The position numbers and the translations under genes were made by a program. DNA of 64,000 nucleotides. Source: Erythrocercus mccallii. Lineage: Eukaryota; Chordata; Aves; Passeriformes; Dicruridae. The stretch is from assembly GCA_013397435.1 (NCBI GenBank), contig VZRG01000363.1, forward strand, positions 62,001-126,000, given 5' to 3'. Positions within the stretch are counted from its first letter, which is position 1, and every line of letters starts with the position of its first letter. The notes beneath the pieces were generated by a model. The model did no database searches, had not been told where the DNA came from, and saw nothing but the letters and a program-made list of their open reading frames with translations. Of the stretch, positions 1 through 13,797 are shown one piece after another.

Positions 1-737
1 GAAAAAGTGGATTATTAACATGAATAAACAGCAACCAAACTCTAACACAATAGCCCAGTGTTAATGGAATAAGCAGAAATTTAGCTTGTCACACTCAAAT
101 TTATTATACTCTTGATTTCCATATACCATAATAGTAAGCCCAGCTTTCAATGCAAAAGCCAGCCCAGCTGTCTTCTGGAAAACTAAGAAAAGCAGAATCA
201 CTAATCAAACTGAAACATGTAACTTTGAACCGACTTTGTGTCATGAAATAATACTGGCAATAAGAATTTATGAAGAAGCTATATAATAATGATCCACCAG
301 ATTATTAAAACGTATTGTTTGGATGGGATGGAGGCTATGGGAAGAGAGATATATAGTATAATTAGAAAAAACAGTAGAGCATAACATAATAGTCCAGTGA
401 CAAACCTGTAGGCTGGGAAGAGCACATGAGAGCAATGTTTGGATTATGGAGCAGTAACAGGATTGGATCTCTGCAGCACAATTGCCTGTTCTCAGGAAAC
501 AAGGTTGAGAAAATTAATTTGCTCAAATGCATAGTTAATAAAATACCTGATGCCTCTGGTGAAGTTTTCCCAGTTGATTCTTCAGAGAAGAACAGAATGA
601 ACTAACTTACATTTCCCCCCAGTGAAGAGAATCATTCAGACAACGAGCATGAAGTTAAAATTAAGCTAAAATGAGTAAGATAATAGTACAGATTTTAAAC
701 AGCTTGTGAAGGACTGGTTTAGACTCCATAATAGGCA
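1..737. other. Non-coding stretch, nothing recognised
   Basis: This is AT-rich DNA with no ORF over 60 codons and no repeat that I recognise. Confidence 0.5.
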
Positions 738-936
738 AAAAATTCTTTACTGTGAGGGTGCTGAGACAGTGGCACAGGTTGTCTAGAGACATTGTGGATG
801 CCCCATCCCTGGAAATTTAAATTCAGGTAGGATGGAGCTTGGAGCAACCTGGTCTAGTAAAAGGAGTCCCTGCTTATGGCAGAGGGGTTGGAACAAGATG
901 ATCTGAGGTCCCTTTGAACCCAGGCCATTCTATGAA
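738..936 (+). mobile_element. CR1 LINE 3'-end fragment
   Basis: The stretch runs from a TTTACTGTGAGGGTGCTGAG-like start, through GTGGATGCCCCATCCCTGGA and GAGGGGTTGGAACAAGATGA, to CAGGCCATTCTATGA. This is the characteristic avian CR1 3' end in plus orientation. It is about 200 bp and truncated at its 5' side, as is usual for CR1. Confidence 0.9.
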
Positions 937-3900
937 CATGAAAAAAAGAGTGTTTAACTATTAATTATGCCTTCTCTACCATCCTCCAACAGTTAAGCTG
1001 CAAGGTTTCATCAGCTTGGACCAGCACACGCAGCTGAGTGCAGCTGAGGGTAGCCATGTGATGCTGCACAAGGAGCTGTTAGGCTCAAATTATGTTTAAT
1101 TTTAGAAAATAGGATTCCAATTATAAATTTTCATCTGACTGATGCTTGGCTTGTAAAGCCTTGAAACCTAAGTGCAACCTTTTAATAATTCTGATACCTT
1201 CTGTGAAAGCACTGGATTTTAACACAATGTAGGGAATATACTGGACTCCAATGCCTTCCTAAACTCTTCAGATATCTGAAAATACTGTTTAAGTAACTCA
1301 TTTACTTTTCCAGTGAAATCTACTAAACTAAACATGTTAAAACTTTGCTGAAGTTTGTGATAAACTTTAGGAAAATACCATAGATGTTCATGGTGGGGGA
1401 CATGCTGTCCAACTATATTGATGAATAAGTATGTATCTCACCCTCTTTTCAGACCTGAAAGGAGTCATTCCAATATTTTTCCTCTTCTAAGTCAGTGGAG
1501 AGAACTGAAAAGCTCAAAACTAATGATTTCTTTCCTACTGTGTAAGTGCTAAGTTAGGAAGTGCACGTCATCCTGAGAAGCAGAGAAACATAATTTAATG
1601 ATGGTTCTTTGAAGGGAAATTTCTTAATGAGGAAGTGAGCATAGAAACGGAGCTGCTGCTCGAAGAGTGAAGGAAATGCTGGATTTCATTTTTATTGTAG
1701 ATTATCTGTATTCATGACTGTCCCCAACTAGGTGCTGACTTCAACTTTTCCTGATCTCATCATGGCAGGAGAAAATAATCATAACCCAGGTATAACTTCT
1801 TTTCTAAGTCAGCAGTCCGTTGGGGAAAAAGCCCCTGTCACTCAATTTCTTCAGTGCAGCTAATAAAAAATATAGATTTTTCCTTTCTCAGGCAGTAGAG
1901 ATGATCAGAAAGAGACTAACAAAAGAGAAAATGCCCTCAGCAAAATGGGGCTGGAGAAATTCTATTCCCAGTTGCTGACAAACTACACATTAAATCTGTC
2001 ATTTCATTCCAAAACTCTCCGGTCAAAGTGTTTTTCAGTACTTTACTTGAAAGCTGTTAATTTAATTTAAAAAAAAAAGCCTAAATAGACAAGACATATG
2101 GCAAGATATAAAATTCATGTTGATTTTTAAGTGAGGTTCCATTAATTTTATAGTTTTGTGTGAATTACTGGATTTTATCCTGTTTTGAGTTTTGTGGTGT
2201 TTTTCCCCCCCTCCAAGATGATCTTTCCTTTTGCAAGCAACCAAACCTAAGATGCTGTGCACAGCCCTTGGCTGCTGTGCCAGTTTTCAGCATTGTGTTA
2301 GTTCGGTGCAGAACCTGCCTTCCCCAGTGCTGGAGTTCCCAACAGTTCTTTCTTGCAAACCTCACCCTGCAGGTTCTGGCAGAATCCAGGATGAGCTGCC
2401 CAACAAGGGCACCCCACAGCAGCTAGCTCAACTCAGGAAACTCCATGGTGTGTCAGTATTAGATGATACCTGTGTGAAAAAGGAGCTAGCTGGCAAAGCA
2501 GGTAGCAACACTTACATGTCATTTTTTGGTTCTGCAGCCACTAAGCACCCATTGGGACCAAATCCTTCACAAGTGACTATAACATTTATTATAGTGGATG
2601 TTAGCAAGCACTCAGTACAGGTAATTATTTCTGCTCCTCTTTTAGCATGTCACTGTAGATTCTGAGGCAGTGCATTCCCACAGCATTAACCTGAGCAGAT
2701 AAAGATGATTACACACATCTCTCCCTTCATGCTGAACTCCCCGTTTCATCTCTGTTTCGTTAAATACAGCCTTTGATTACAGAAAAAAGTAATTATCAAA
2801 CATGTCACAGGCATGCTAAAAATAATTTTTCCAGCACACAGCAGCTGGGTAGGTAGGTTAATTTGAGTAGGCAAGATCTCTCCTGCTTTTTATCTTGAGC
2901 TCTCATTTGAAATGCCTGTTTTCATCACTTCCATTGTAGATTTCATCTGAAAAATTGTGTCACTGTTAATTACAATAAAATTAGAAATAAAGCTTTGTAC
3001 ATCTTTAATTAGCTCTCCTTCCAAATTCAGGTGGTTAAAAAGCATGAGGAATGTCTAAATGGGCTCTGGTCTGACTTTGGCTGAACTTTGGGAGTGACAG
3101 AAGTTTCACACCTCTGAGAGCAGCAGCTCACCTGAGCTCACACATCCCTAGTGATTCCCACACGCTGCAAGAGCCAGATCAAACAGAGCATTAGCTTCCC
3201 CCTTTTCCAATACAAACACTGCCAGCTTCATGGGGCAGCCCAGACACACCAAGCAGGGAAATGTTATAAGCCCATAAAGTCTCTGCATTAACATGATGCT
3301 TGCTGGCTTTGCTTGAACTCTCAACCAGACAAAGCAACTAAAAGCATGTCCCACTACAGTTTTTGTCAAAAGGGTCTGTGATGCAAGGATATAATGCTGC
3401 TAACTCAGTTGAGAGACCAGGACAAAACATGATTGTGCTGGGCTGGAAAAGTGGAAACACAAAGGTTTTTTTTTTAGTTTTTTTAGCTTTATTTCAGAAA
3501 GAGGTTAAAAAGATGTATTTGCTCTACTAGATTGCCTAGGTAATTGTCCAATCCCATGTTAAAAATTTATGCAGACATGTAAGAGTTATAATTATAAACC
3601 CCTGAATAGTTAGAATTAAGAAAATGAGATGACTGATGCTTAAGTAGGTTGAGCAGGTAGAATGGCCATTCTGAGTCGTTTGGCTGATTAAGAAAGCATC
3701 CAAGGAAGAATAAAACTCAGCTCAAAATATTCAAACATTTTCATACAGTTGCCTGGCAGGGACCCACCGACATTATGCTCTTGATGGTTAACCAGTACAT
3801 TTTTATGAATGTGTGAATGAACAACATTTAATTCTCAGTTGTTAATGAAATATTTATTCTTCCTTTAAAACCAGATAGAGCAGTGGCAGTCATAAAGCAG

Positions 3901-6900
3901 ACACTGAGCTGTTCAAATATCAATTTCCATACATGCTACGTGAGACATAACTCACAAACTTTTGTATCAGCCAGAAGAAATCAGCACCAATACCCACTTT
4001 CTCAGTTCCAGCACTGGAAGGGTGTGGGAACAAACCAATGAGCTCTTGGAGGAAAGTAAGGGTGAGGATTCTCACTCTCAGAGCCTGAGAGTGAGTTTGA
4101 AAAATAACATAAGCAAGGCTGGTAGCTGATGCAAAACCCAAAGAGATGGCAGGGATTGTATTTGTCTTGTTACTGGGAGGATTCACCTGTGGGACTGGGG
4201 CTCCTACTGAAATTTGGGTGGTTCCCTCCACCTGTTAGGAAAGCACTGACCAGCTCAACCAGAACAGTGAATGCTACAAGTCACAGCTGTTCCTTTTGGA
4301 TGCAGAGCATCATTTGTTTCACCTGCAGAAGCAAAGGGCAGGGCTCTCTCTACCTGAGCCTACAAGTTTTCATCTCTACTCAAGGCTCAAATTCCATTGC
4401 TGCAGTACAACTCCTGACATGCTCCAGGGTGGATTTGCTCTCAGATCACAGTGCTGAATTGAACTCTGCAAAAGGTGTTGATACCTCCTTGCCAGAAGTT
4501 ACACATGGTACCAATAGCTATCATTTCTTAGGCTGAGTACTTTTGGGGGAGGAAATTAAACTGATATTCCTTTGCCTATTCTGGCTGTCTACTAAAAATG
4601 GAAAAAAGGTTAAGGTGTTAATTTATACTTAAAAACACTAGAAGCTACCTATTCTTACTGCTGTAAATGAACTTGAAATGTTGGCACTTCAGTCTACACA
4701 CACAAAATGGGGACGAAAACAGATTTTTCTTAACCAATCATTGGCTTTGTCACTTCCCCTTTCATTGATCTAAAATGGTGCTTATTTATAAACATCCATG
4801 TTGCTGAATCTATGTCCTTATTCTAGGGAGAGAGAAGAATGATTTAGCATATTTTCTTCAGCTACATTACTAATTTATACCTACATTGGGCAATAGGTGG
4901 CTACAGGAATAGCATCCTTTTAGCACCAGTTTTTAAAGATGCAAAAGAGGAGCTTGAACTTATCCTTAAAAGAAGGCTTCTGTTACAAAACATGTGCAAA
5001 CTCTCTCAAAAAAAAAAACAACCCAAAAAACAAACCCCCACATAAAAGAAAATGGTTACTCTTTTACATGGGTAGATTTAAGACATAAATATTTTGATAC
5101 CTACATAAGGATCAAAAAATTCTTCCACAGAAATTAAGTTGGAGAAGACAAATGTTTCTCATTGTACCATAACCCTGTTTAGTCTAATTTGTGTTCACTG
5201 CTATGTGTTTTCCAAGATTTTGCCTTACCCAGCTATTTATAATCATTACAAATATTCCACGATAAAGCTTTTTGCATATAAGAGATTTATAGTATTTATA
5301 TGCTAATTGAGAAAACGGAACATAAATTTGAATAATAATGAAATTAAATAGCATTTCCACTACTAAACTATCAGCTGTGGGCAGCAATTCACTTTTTACT
5401 TAGGACTCGCCAGATTTTCCTTGGGAAATATTAACTTGGTAATTGAAGGACTTTATTACTACAATAAAATATATTAAGCAATATCTATTAAATCAATAAC
5501 TTAAAAGATAATTTAAACTCTGATTCTAGATACATGAAAATTATTCCAAGAAACAGATGCAGGGTTTTCCTTTACACTGAATTTGCACAAGTTATATAAT
5601 AAAATATTTTTAGAGAGCCTTGTAGAGTCAGGTTTCCAGGCCTCTGTGGAGATTAGCTGATTTCAGCCCTGGTGAACACTTCAGGAATCACAGAGCCTCA
5701 CATGGAAATTGAGGGTATGGATAAGGAGATATTTATGCACCACTGATACAAAGCACCTTGGCTGAGCTGCATCCACTTGAGGAACTCACACCCTTCTGAG
5801 TTCACCACTTTTCCTCCCTTGGTTCTTCTAGGCCTTAGAGCAACCTGAGAAACAAAGGCAGTGTCAGTTGAATGCAACCCACCCCCATGCACTCCTCCTT
5901 ATTTTATCAGGCAAAACTGTGCTAATGCCATTGGAAACACTCCTGATGACATTAATGGGGTCAGCACCTCACCCCAATAGATATTAGCTCCAAGAGCTCT
6001 ACGGTGGCAAACTGATTTTTGATATTTCTGGCATTTTCCCTACTGTTTCCTTTCCAGAACTACTATTCACTGTTCTGTATTGTTCATGTGACCTATCTTC
6101 TGCTCATGCCTTTTGTCAGGGAAGTGCTTTGGTTTTGTGCTACAGGAGCAGACTGGAGCTTCAAACTCTCCAAATCTGTAATGAGCAATTAATTCTGGAC
6201 ACCTTCCTCCTGTAAATGACTTTAGGATTTGAACATAAGCACTATGATGTCATTTTATCAGAGTATTCCCTAATATTTACTATTTTTCAAATATTTCTGT
6301 CACTCTTGTTCAGTGAAGATGCCTTTACCTTAAATGCAGCATACCCAGGTGGAGCTGAGTCTTTCTCTCAAACCTTTCTCCTATAAGGAGAAAATAAACA
6401 GCAGCAGAAGAAAAAACATGGAATTGCCAGCTGAGGTGTTTGTCCAACTGAGCAAGAGGTCCAGCTCAGCCCAGCTCACAGTATTCTCTGAATGCTTCCA
6501 AGAGGCAGCTCATTTCCTACCCCATTGGCACCTTGCTACAGTGTCTGCTCAGACACAGAAGCAGACCATAAAAAGAGAAAATATGTTTGCACATGACCTG
6601 GACAAGAAATCATAATGCAAATTCCCAGAGGTCAGGAAGCATGGCTAACCTACAGCAGTGCACAACCTCAGTTATATTCATAATAATCTGAGCTAGTTTT
6701 AAACAACCATATAAAGAACTCTAGGTCCCTTTAAGCATTTTAAGAAGGTAAGGTGCCTTGAAGTTAAGGTTCTAAGCATTCACTTCAAATTCTCCAAACT
6801 GCTCTTTCCAGTTTTATCAGGCACAAAACATTAATAGCTGCCAGATGAAAAATACTACTGCGATTGATCAAGAGGCCTGAAGCAAACAAATGCATGGTGC

Positions 6901-9900
6901 CTATTCTGAACTTTCAACAGAGATGGCCCATGTAGTCTAGACCTCCAAAAAGGCTGATGTTCCCTTCCCCCAAAACATCAGGTGTTGTAGTTAGTCAAAA
7001 GGATGCCACAGATGAAGCAGAACTCTCATTACAACCTCCTCCTTAGCTTTGTCACTCTTCTGTTTTGGCATTACCAGTTCGAGTACTTCAGCTACAAGCT
7101 CATTGACTGCCCAGTTTCTGCTGGAAAAGACAGGCTAAACAAATTGCCTAGATTTTTTTCTTTCCCCAATACAGTTTCCTTACTTTGGTGTGAGCCATCT
7201 GAAATATTGTAGAACTTTAACCAAAACCGCACAACACTGAGGTGTGTTTAGTGATGACATGAAAGCACCAAGACAGCAAAAGCTACAAAGACGTATCAGT
7301 GTAAGCAAACAGCAGACTCTTTAGTGAGATTTCCCATATGTATCTCACAGAATAACTATTGCTTCTGAACAACTCCAGATTTACTGTCATATTCACAAAT
7401 AACATAAATCCCAAAGCTAATGGCTGATTTCAGACATTTACATTTTAATAAGCACGTGGCACAGGGCCATGTTCAAATCTGTGTCTCTATCCATGGTTTC
7501 TATGCATAAAGAACACAAAAGTGTATGAGATTGCTGAGCTAAGAATGTTGAAAATGCCATTCTGGGTAAACTCCATAATACACATTAACAGTGAAAAGTC
7601 TTTATTGATGTTCTATTAGATACAAATTTTCTATGCATCATTAACCCAAATTCTTCACCGAAGACAAAGGTACATGTTTTTCTGAAGATTTCAGTGGAAA
7701 AGAAACAAAGGCTTTACTCCATAGTGTCCACCTGGCAACCAGACCAAAGATGAAGCAATTGTCGTATTTTGCTTGTTTTTTTGGCTTGTCTGCTTTAGTT
7801 CTTGAATGGTCACAAGAAGAGCCTGCAGAGTGGATTCACATAATCATTAAAGTGTTTAGATTTTCAGAGCAGGGCTTTTTAAGGATGCCAGTTTAAGAAA
7901 CTGAATTCTGCAACCTGTTATTGCACAGAGCACTGAAATGGAACTAGGAGAAACTGAAGCATGAACAGGCAGGCAGCTGGAGGTGACCTTCAGGGAACTG
8001 GAAAGGATTGAATCACCAGGCAGGGATCCTCATTATCAGTGCATTTCTTTAGGCTATCTCAGGCACATTTGCAACAGACTACTGAACAGCACCACCCCAG
8101 GAAAAATATGGCAGAGAAACACATGACTACATGGTTAACAATCATATTTTGTAAGTAATCACATGCCTGTGGCAGTACCATGGACATGGCTGGCTCTTTC
8201 CACCCTGTTGCAGAAAACTGACCTATTTATTTCTTAAAGGGAAATAGGAGATACAAACACTCCAGTTTGATGCAGAGGCAAAGTCACTTTTAAGATGAGG
8301 GAAAGAGCAGAGACATTATGTAATGACATTATTTTCTGTGTGTTCCACTTTTCTGTAGTGTCATCTGACAGCAGGAGTTGCCTGACAGCATTTGAGCAAA
8401 GCAGAACTCCAGAAAATGATTTGCAGGCATTCTGAGGTGCAGACTAATTCCCCTATGTATGTTACACTGGGTAACAAAGCATATCCCCCCAGATATCTAC
8501 AATAGCACCCAGATTTCATAATTTCAGTAAGACTTGGCACTCGAATTCTCAAAGGAGCACTCACTTCTCTTATTGTACACTCAGTTTTTCTCTACTTAGG
8601 ATTCTCACATGCAGGTGGGATGCTTTGCAGGGTCCTAAAACTAGGAAGATGTATTTGAGCTGAAAAATATTGTTACACTATTTTAAATATTCCTTTATAT
8701 CATAAACCAGGAATAGTGTTAGCCTTAATATTTCTCCTATTTAAAACGTTTCACTTATGAGAAACTTTCTCATCATTTGGCAGATTTTACAAACCATTTA
8801 AGGAGAAAGTGGGAAGACAGTTACAAAAGTTGCAGGATTGAGATCTTCAGGAGGCTGTCTGTTCCTTCAGTGACCAACCAAATGGGACCTCAGGCATTGC
8901 CATAGCATAAATTATACCAGTTGCAGAATGAGAAAATAATATTTGTTCCCTGGTTTGAGTCCATCTTACTATATATTGCTAAAAATGCCTCTTTCACCAA
9001 CAAAGTTTTGACATTTCTTTTTCCTCCCCTCATTATCTCTTTATAAAAGTAGAGTACTGAGCCCACATCGTGTGACTGGTGCATATAAACTTACTGGCCA
9101 TAAGGAGGGAATACAGTCTCACCTTCATTTTAGCATAAATCCAGTGAGAAGATGAAAGCTTACACATTAATTGCAAGTGAATCAGAAAAGAGAAATCAAG
9201 ATCCCTCTTAGCACAAATATAGCCATGATTAACTAGTTCTTACAACACTGTTCACATGTTCATTATGTGCTACTGACCTCTATGCACATTTGCCCTCCTG
9301 GGGTGTGACACACAAAGAGGAAATATGTATGAAAAGCTTGTCTGATGCTTTCATGATTCCAGCTTGAAACCTGATAGCTACTATAACATGCTATCATTGA
9401 GGAAATCAAAGAACAAATTTGTCTCTCCCTCATGCAGCAGAGATAAACTTGTTCAACTAATAAACTAGACCCCAAAGAACTACCAGTATGTATTTCTAGA
9501 AGAAGGATTGCTGTGGTACTGTATCTCTACACAGTGTGATTTTCTTAATAGCAAGCCTAATTCCAGAATATCCTTCAAATGCATGAAAACATGCAAACAA
9601 ATGTGTTTGAATTTCTCCTCTGAAAGGATAGTGCAGCAGGCTGTTTTTGATGGAACATTGGCTTGTGTGAATATGAGGGAAAGAGAGGCAAAAGCATCCA
9701 AAATACCACTCAATGTTAATTACTCTTAACACATACTTTTTTCTAATTATTGGTCAGATTTAAAGATTGTCTGCCTCTAGAGACAAGAATATTGGTGGTT
9801 TTATGATCACTTCCCTGACATAACTTTATTCAAGCCCATGAAATATAGGTTTATACAGCTTCCTATTTGTGTTGCTGAAACCAGTGCCTCTGGATGTACC

Positions 9901-12900
9901 TGAAGATAAGGATACTGTGGGAAGATAAATGCTCTTTTAATCCAGCTACTCAAGTGAGCCTTTTGCTCTGATTGCACAGACACTTCCCTCTCCACCCTGA
10001 ACTCGGAATGCATAAGAACTGTGCAAAAAGTAGCAAGAATTGTCAGTCCTTTTCTGCAACTAACTTTGAATGAGCCTTAGTTGGAAACAGAAGCAGCAGC
10101 CACCCTTCCCATGGAAGCTCAGCTGAGTTTACAGCACTCTCCAAGCCCATCTAAGAGTGGGCTAATTGTTCCTGTGTTTTTGAAAGCCAAACCCTAACCC
10201 AAACACCAATCCCATGTGGCCTATATCTCCAATGAAACTGATGCAAAGCATAGACAATTCCTTGTCTTTTTCTACACTAGAGTAATACAAATGATTGAAC
10301 TGCAACCTAGGAGATTCTACCCTTTCTTTTTACCCTTGCAGTAGACTTAACTACCCAAATGCCTCCCCAAAAATCTGTGTAAATCTGGTACCATCCCCTA
10401 AATTAATGGAAGAGCATAATCCAATAAAACTGAAATTCTTAAAAATGGTTTTGCAGAAAGATCTAAGTGTAAGGTGGGACTTAGTACATACCACTGATTG
10501 TCCTAGCACAGAACTCTTAACACAATTGAGCCAGAACTGTGTCATGTACCCCTGCTGTGAAACTGAACCACAACAATAAAAAAATCCAGAGGTAAAGTTA
10601 AGTGTAAGTTATGGGTAGGTGCTATTACAGACAGGTTAAGTGTCTTTGAAAATCTGCAGTCTGTGTTGCATTCTTTGTATCAGTCCTTTTCTGAAAGCCA
10701 ATTCTAAGATGCAGCTTTAAACCTAAGCAGAGACATTGTCCAGCACACATTTTCCTAGTGCACACAAATGAAATGTTCTGACATCTTCCCTGCAGAAATA
10801 CTGTCTGCGTGATGCACAGTCATTCCAAAGATAAAACTCCCATTCAGTTCAGGAGGCGTTTTCAGTCTGTACAAATGCATTTTTCTTGGCTAAAATGCAC
10901 AAGCTTTGTAAGTGAAAATGTGTGTGCGTGATTCTAAAGAGTGAGGAAGTTACAGTTAATTTAACTTAAAAGGAAAATTGAAAATAGTGCCAAACTTATT
11001 ATCAATAACTGTAAGTCCATAGGAAAATGTTTATTAGATAACATATGCCCTCAGTTTTAGCATAATCCTCTTTCATCACCATCCACTGCAATATTATCAA
11101 ACAGAATAGTCTTTAAGAAGCACCATTTGTGTTATCAGCAGGGAAAAAGCTATTTGGAAGTTTTCACAGACCCTGAATAGACCCACTCTACTCTTGACCT
11201 TGACACTTCAGTCTATGCCACCATCCAAAACTTGTTTCATGCCAGTTTTGAATTATACTTCCAATTGCATTAAGTAAAACCTCAAATGTGTTATGTATCA
11301 AGTGACAATGCTTCAGTGCATCCAGTGTACCAGATCTTCCACCTCTGCTTGCCACCAGGGAGCACCTCCCAGACAGCAAGGCTGGCCAAAGGCAGGGCTA
11401 ATTAGGAGAGCAGAGAACAAAGTGCCCTTTGGAAGGAACCTGGTTTCCTAACAGATCTTTGTGTCCATGGCACTGTGTCTCCCTGTAGGATCTACCTGTT
11501 AGTGCACATCAAAGGACAGCTGGAAATCACATTAAACATTCCTGCATGTAAGCAACTGCAGTGGCACAGGTTCACTGGGAGGCCCCAGCAGGACAACCTC
11601 CTCCAATGCAAGCTGTATAATGAAACAACTGGAAGCTGCCTGCAGTGGCACAATTCAGCCCTCTCCTGCTCACTAATGCCCAGACAGAGGATACATTTAC
11701 CTTGAAGTACAGCATGGGCTGTTATGTTACCTGCAGACTCATCTCTGTCAAATACTACAGCACAAAATTGAAACAAAAGGTGTCAAAGGCACAAAGGAAT
11801 TTGGTACAAATCCTACAGCTATTTCTGCCTTTCATTCTCTTCCAAGGCTGCACTAGGGAGACCTGGCAAATCAGAAAGACAAGAGAATGGAAGAGATGAG
11901 TTTAATGTATTGCTTATAGGGCATTTGGTGAACTAATAGGAAAATGCCCTCTCTCCCAAAACATTAGCTGTTATTTTTACCTGATAATGTGTCTATTAAT
12001 ATCCTGTCCCTGACTTAGGGTCTCTGTCCTTTGGATTTTTTAAGACCATAATCAATACTTGGCAGCATTTTAAAATAAATCATGTAGTTTACAAAATAAA
12101 ATCTTTAGTCATCTCTGCAATGATTTCTGAACTTTTTTAAAGCATGTCTTACTTAATGCATTTTAAAACTAGCTGCACCTATCCAGAATGCCTTTGTAAA
12201 TGAAAAGTAAGACCAGCAACAAACTCCACAATCTGTTTCTGAGCTATCACAAACAAATGCAGGAACTGAATAAAGAGTAACTTGGTATTTTCACCCCCTA
12301 CTTGATTCTCAGCTATGAGGAAACAAAAGATTTCCAAGTCCCACAAGTACAGTTGGGAGGAAGGCATATGGGCCACAGCTAACTAGTAAAATAGATAGAA
12401 GATAAAAAATCTTCACTACAGATTTAGATGCTTCTGTCAATTTAAATCACAGCTCACAGTGCATGTTCATAGCAGTTCATCACGGGCACAGTTGGGTGAA
12501 TCCCACTCACCCTGATGGAAACATTTGTTACACACTCAGAGCTACTTGTGAGCAGTTACTGACCCAGAGATGTTTCTCAGCAACCCTGAGCCATATGGTG
12601 GCACTTCTCAGGATATCATTCTATTAGTCACCACCCACCAAGGAGCTCAGGGAAACAGATTCTGCAAGCTGGAATAACACTGCTGCTTCCTAGAGCAAGA
12701 GCAGTATCTCAGCTGCAGCAGGAGAACCCCAGGACAGCAAATAAGACAGCTCTGAATGATTTTACTGCAGCTCTGCTAAAAATTCTTTTTAGACTTCTTT
12801 CAGCCTTCTGAAGAGTGGTTAAATAGGCACTCACTGCCTGGGGCATCAACTGTTTAATACTCACTGTAGAGAGACCACTTTACTTAGATATGGACATGAC

Positions 12901-13751
12901 CACTGCAATGGAAAGGTTTTCATGAAGTTGAAGAGGAAGAAGCTGGCAGTCAAACCCTGGCAAGTGACCTGGAAGCATCCAAGGGCAATTTGTCCTTTCC
13001 TTTGCACATAACTGGATTGCTGTACTCTTCTCTCACTTTCAGTGTTTTTCCTGGGGATATTGCACATCCCTGCTGACACAAGTGACTGAATGCAGTTTTA
13101 CTGAGCTCAGGATCCGAGTTCCTCAGTCCTGCAAGTCACCTCAACTCCCATGAGCTTCATCAACATCAGAACTTGCACTGCATCTCTTGCTGCCAGGAAC
13201 CCAGGTGGAAGGAAGCCTGGATGTCTGGATGCAGGCACTACTCAATCCCTCCCAGCTACACAGCCATCCTTAAATGCCTGCAGGGCCATGGTTGAAGATG
13301 GCAAATAGGCACACGGAAGCTCAGCACCATCTCTGAAAGCAGAGTAACATTTGTGCCACTTGGAATATTTTCTGTGTTTTTTCTCTATTAAACAGCCTCT
13401 GTTATCCCAGCTGAGAAGATGAACAGACATGGAGACTTAGAGAACAAGAGATCAAGACTCCAGCTCTGTGCCATGCTGCCAGGAGGCTTTTATGATTTAG
13501 GATTGTACTCAGGCTACTCAACACAAGGCCTCTCCTGGGTCCTGTGATTTCCTTTGTGATTGCCCTAAAGAGCCAGAAATTAACAGGCTCAGGCCCAGAC
13601 CATCTCAATCACTGTCAAAATATCAGAGTTCTGAGACCTGAGTTTTGAGGCAGGTGCTCTGTATAGTCTTTAGGGCTGCCCATGATATAGAAAAAATGTT
13701 TTCTATAAAAGTTAACTTGCCATCTGAATGTCTGTAGCATCTCTCTCCCTT

Positions 13752-13797
13752 TTGTACTACAACAACCTCAAGCATCATTGTACTACAACAAGCATCC
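13752..13797. repeat. Imperfect tandem duplication
   Basis: TTGTACTACAACAA followed by GCATC occurs twice. The first copy has six extra bases (CCTCAA). Confidence 0.7.

Noticed and set aside
2231..2665. 144-codon plus-strand ORF
   Set aside because: No domain and no adjoining splice-linked exons recognised, and the composition is like the surrounding non-coding DNA. It is compatible with chance.
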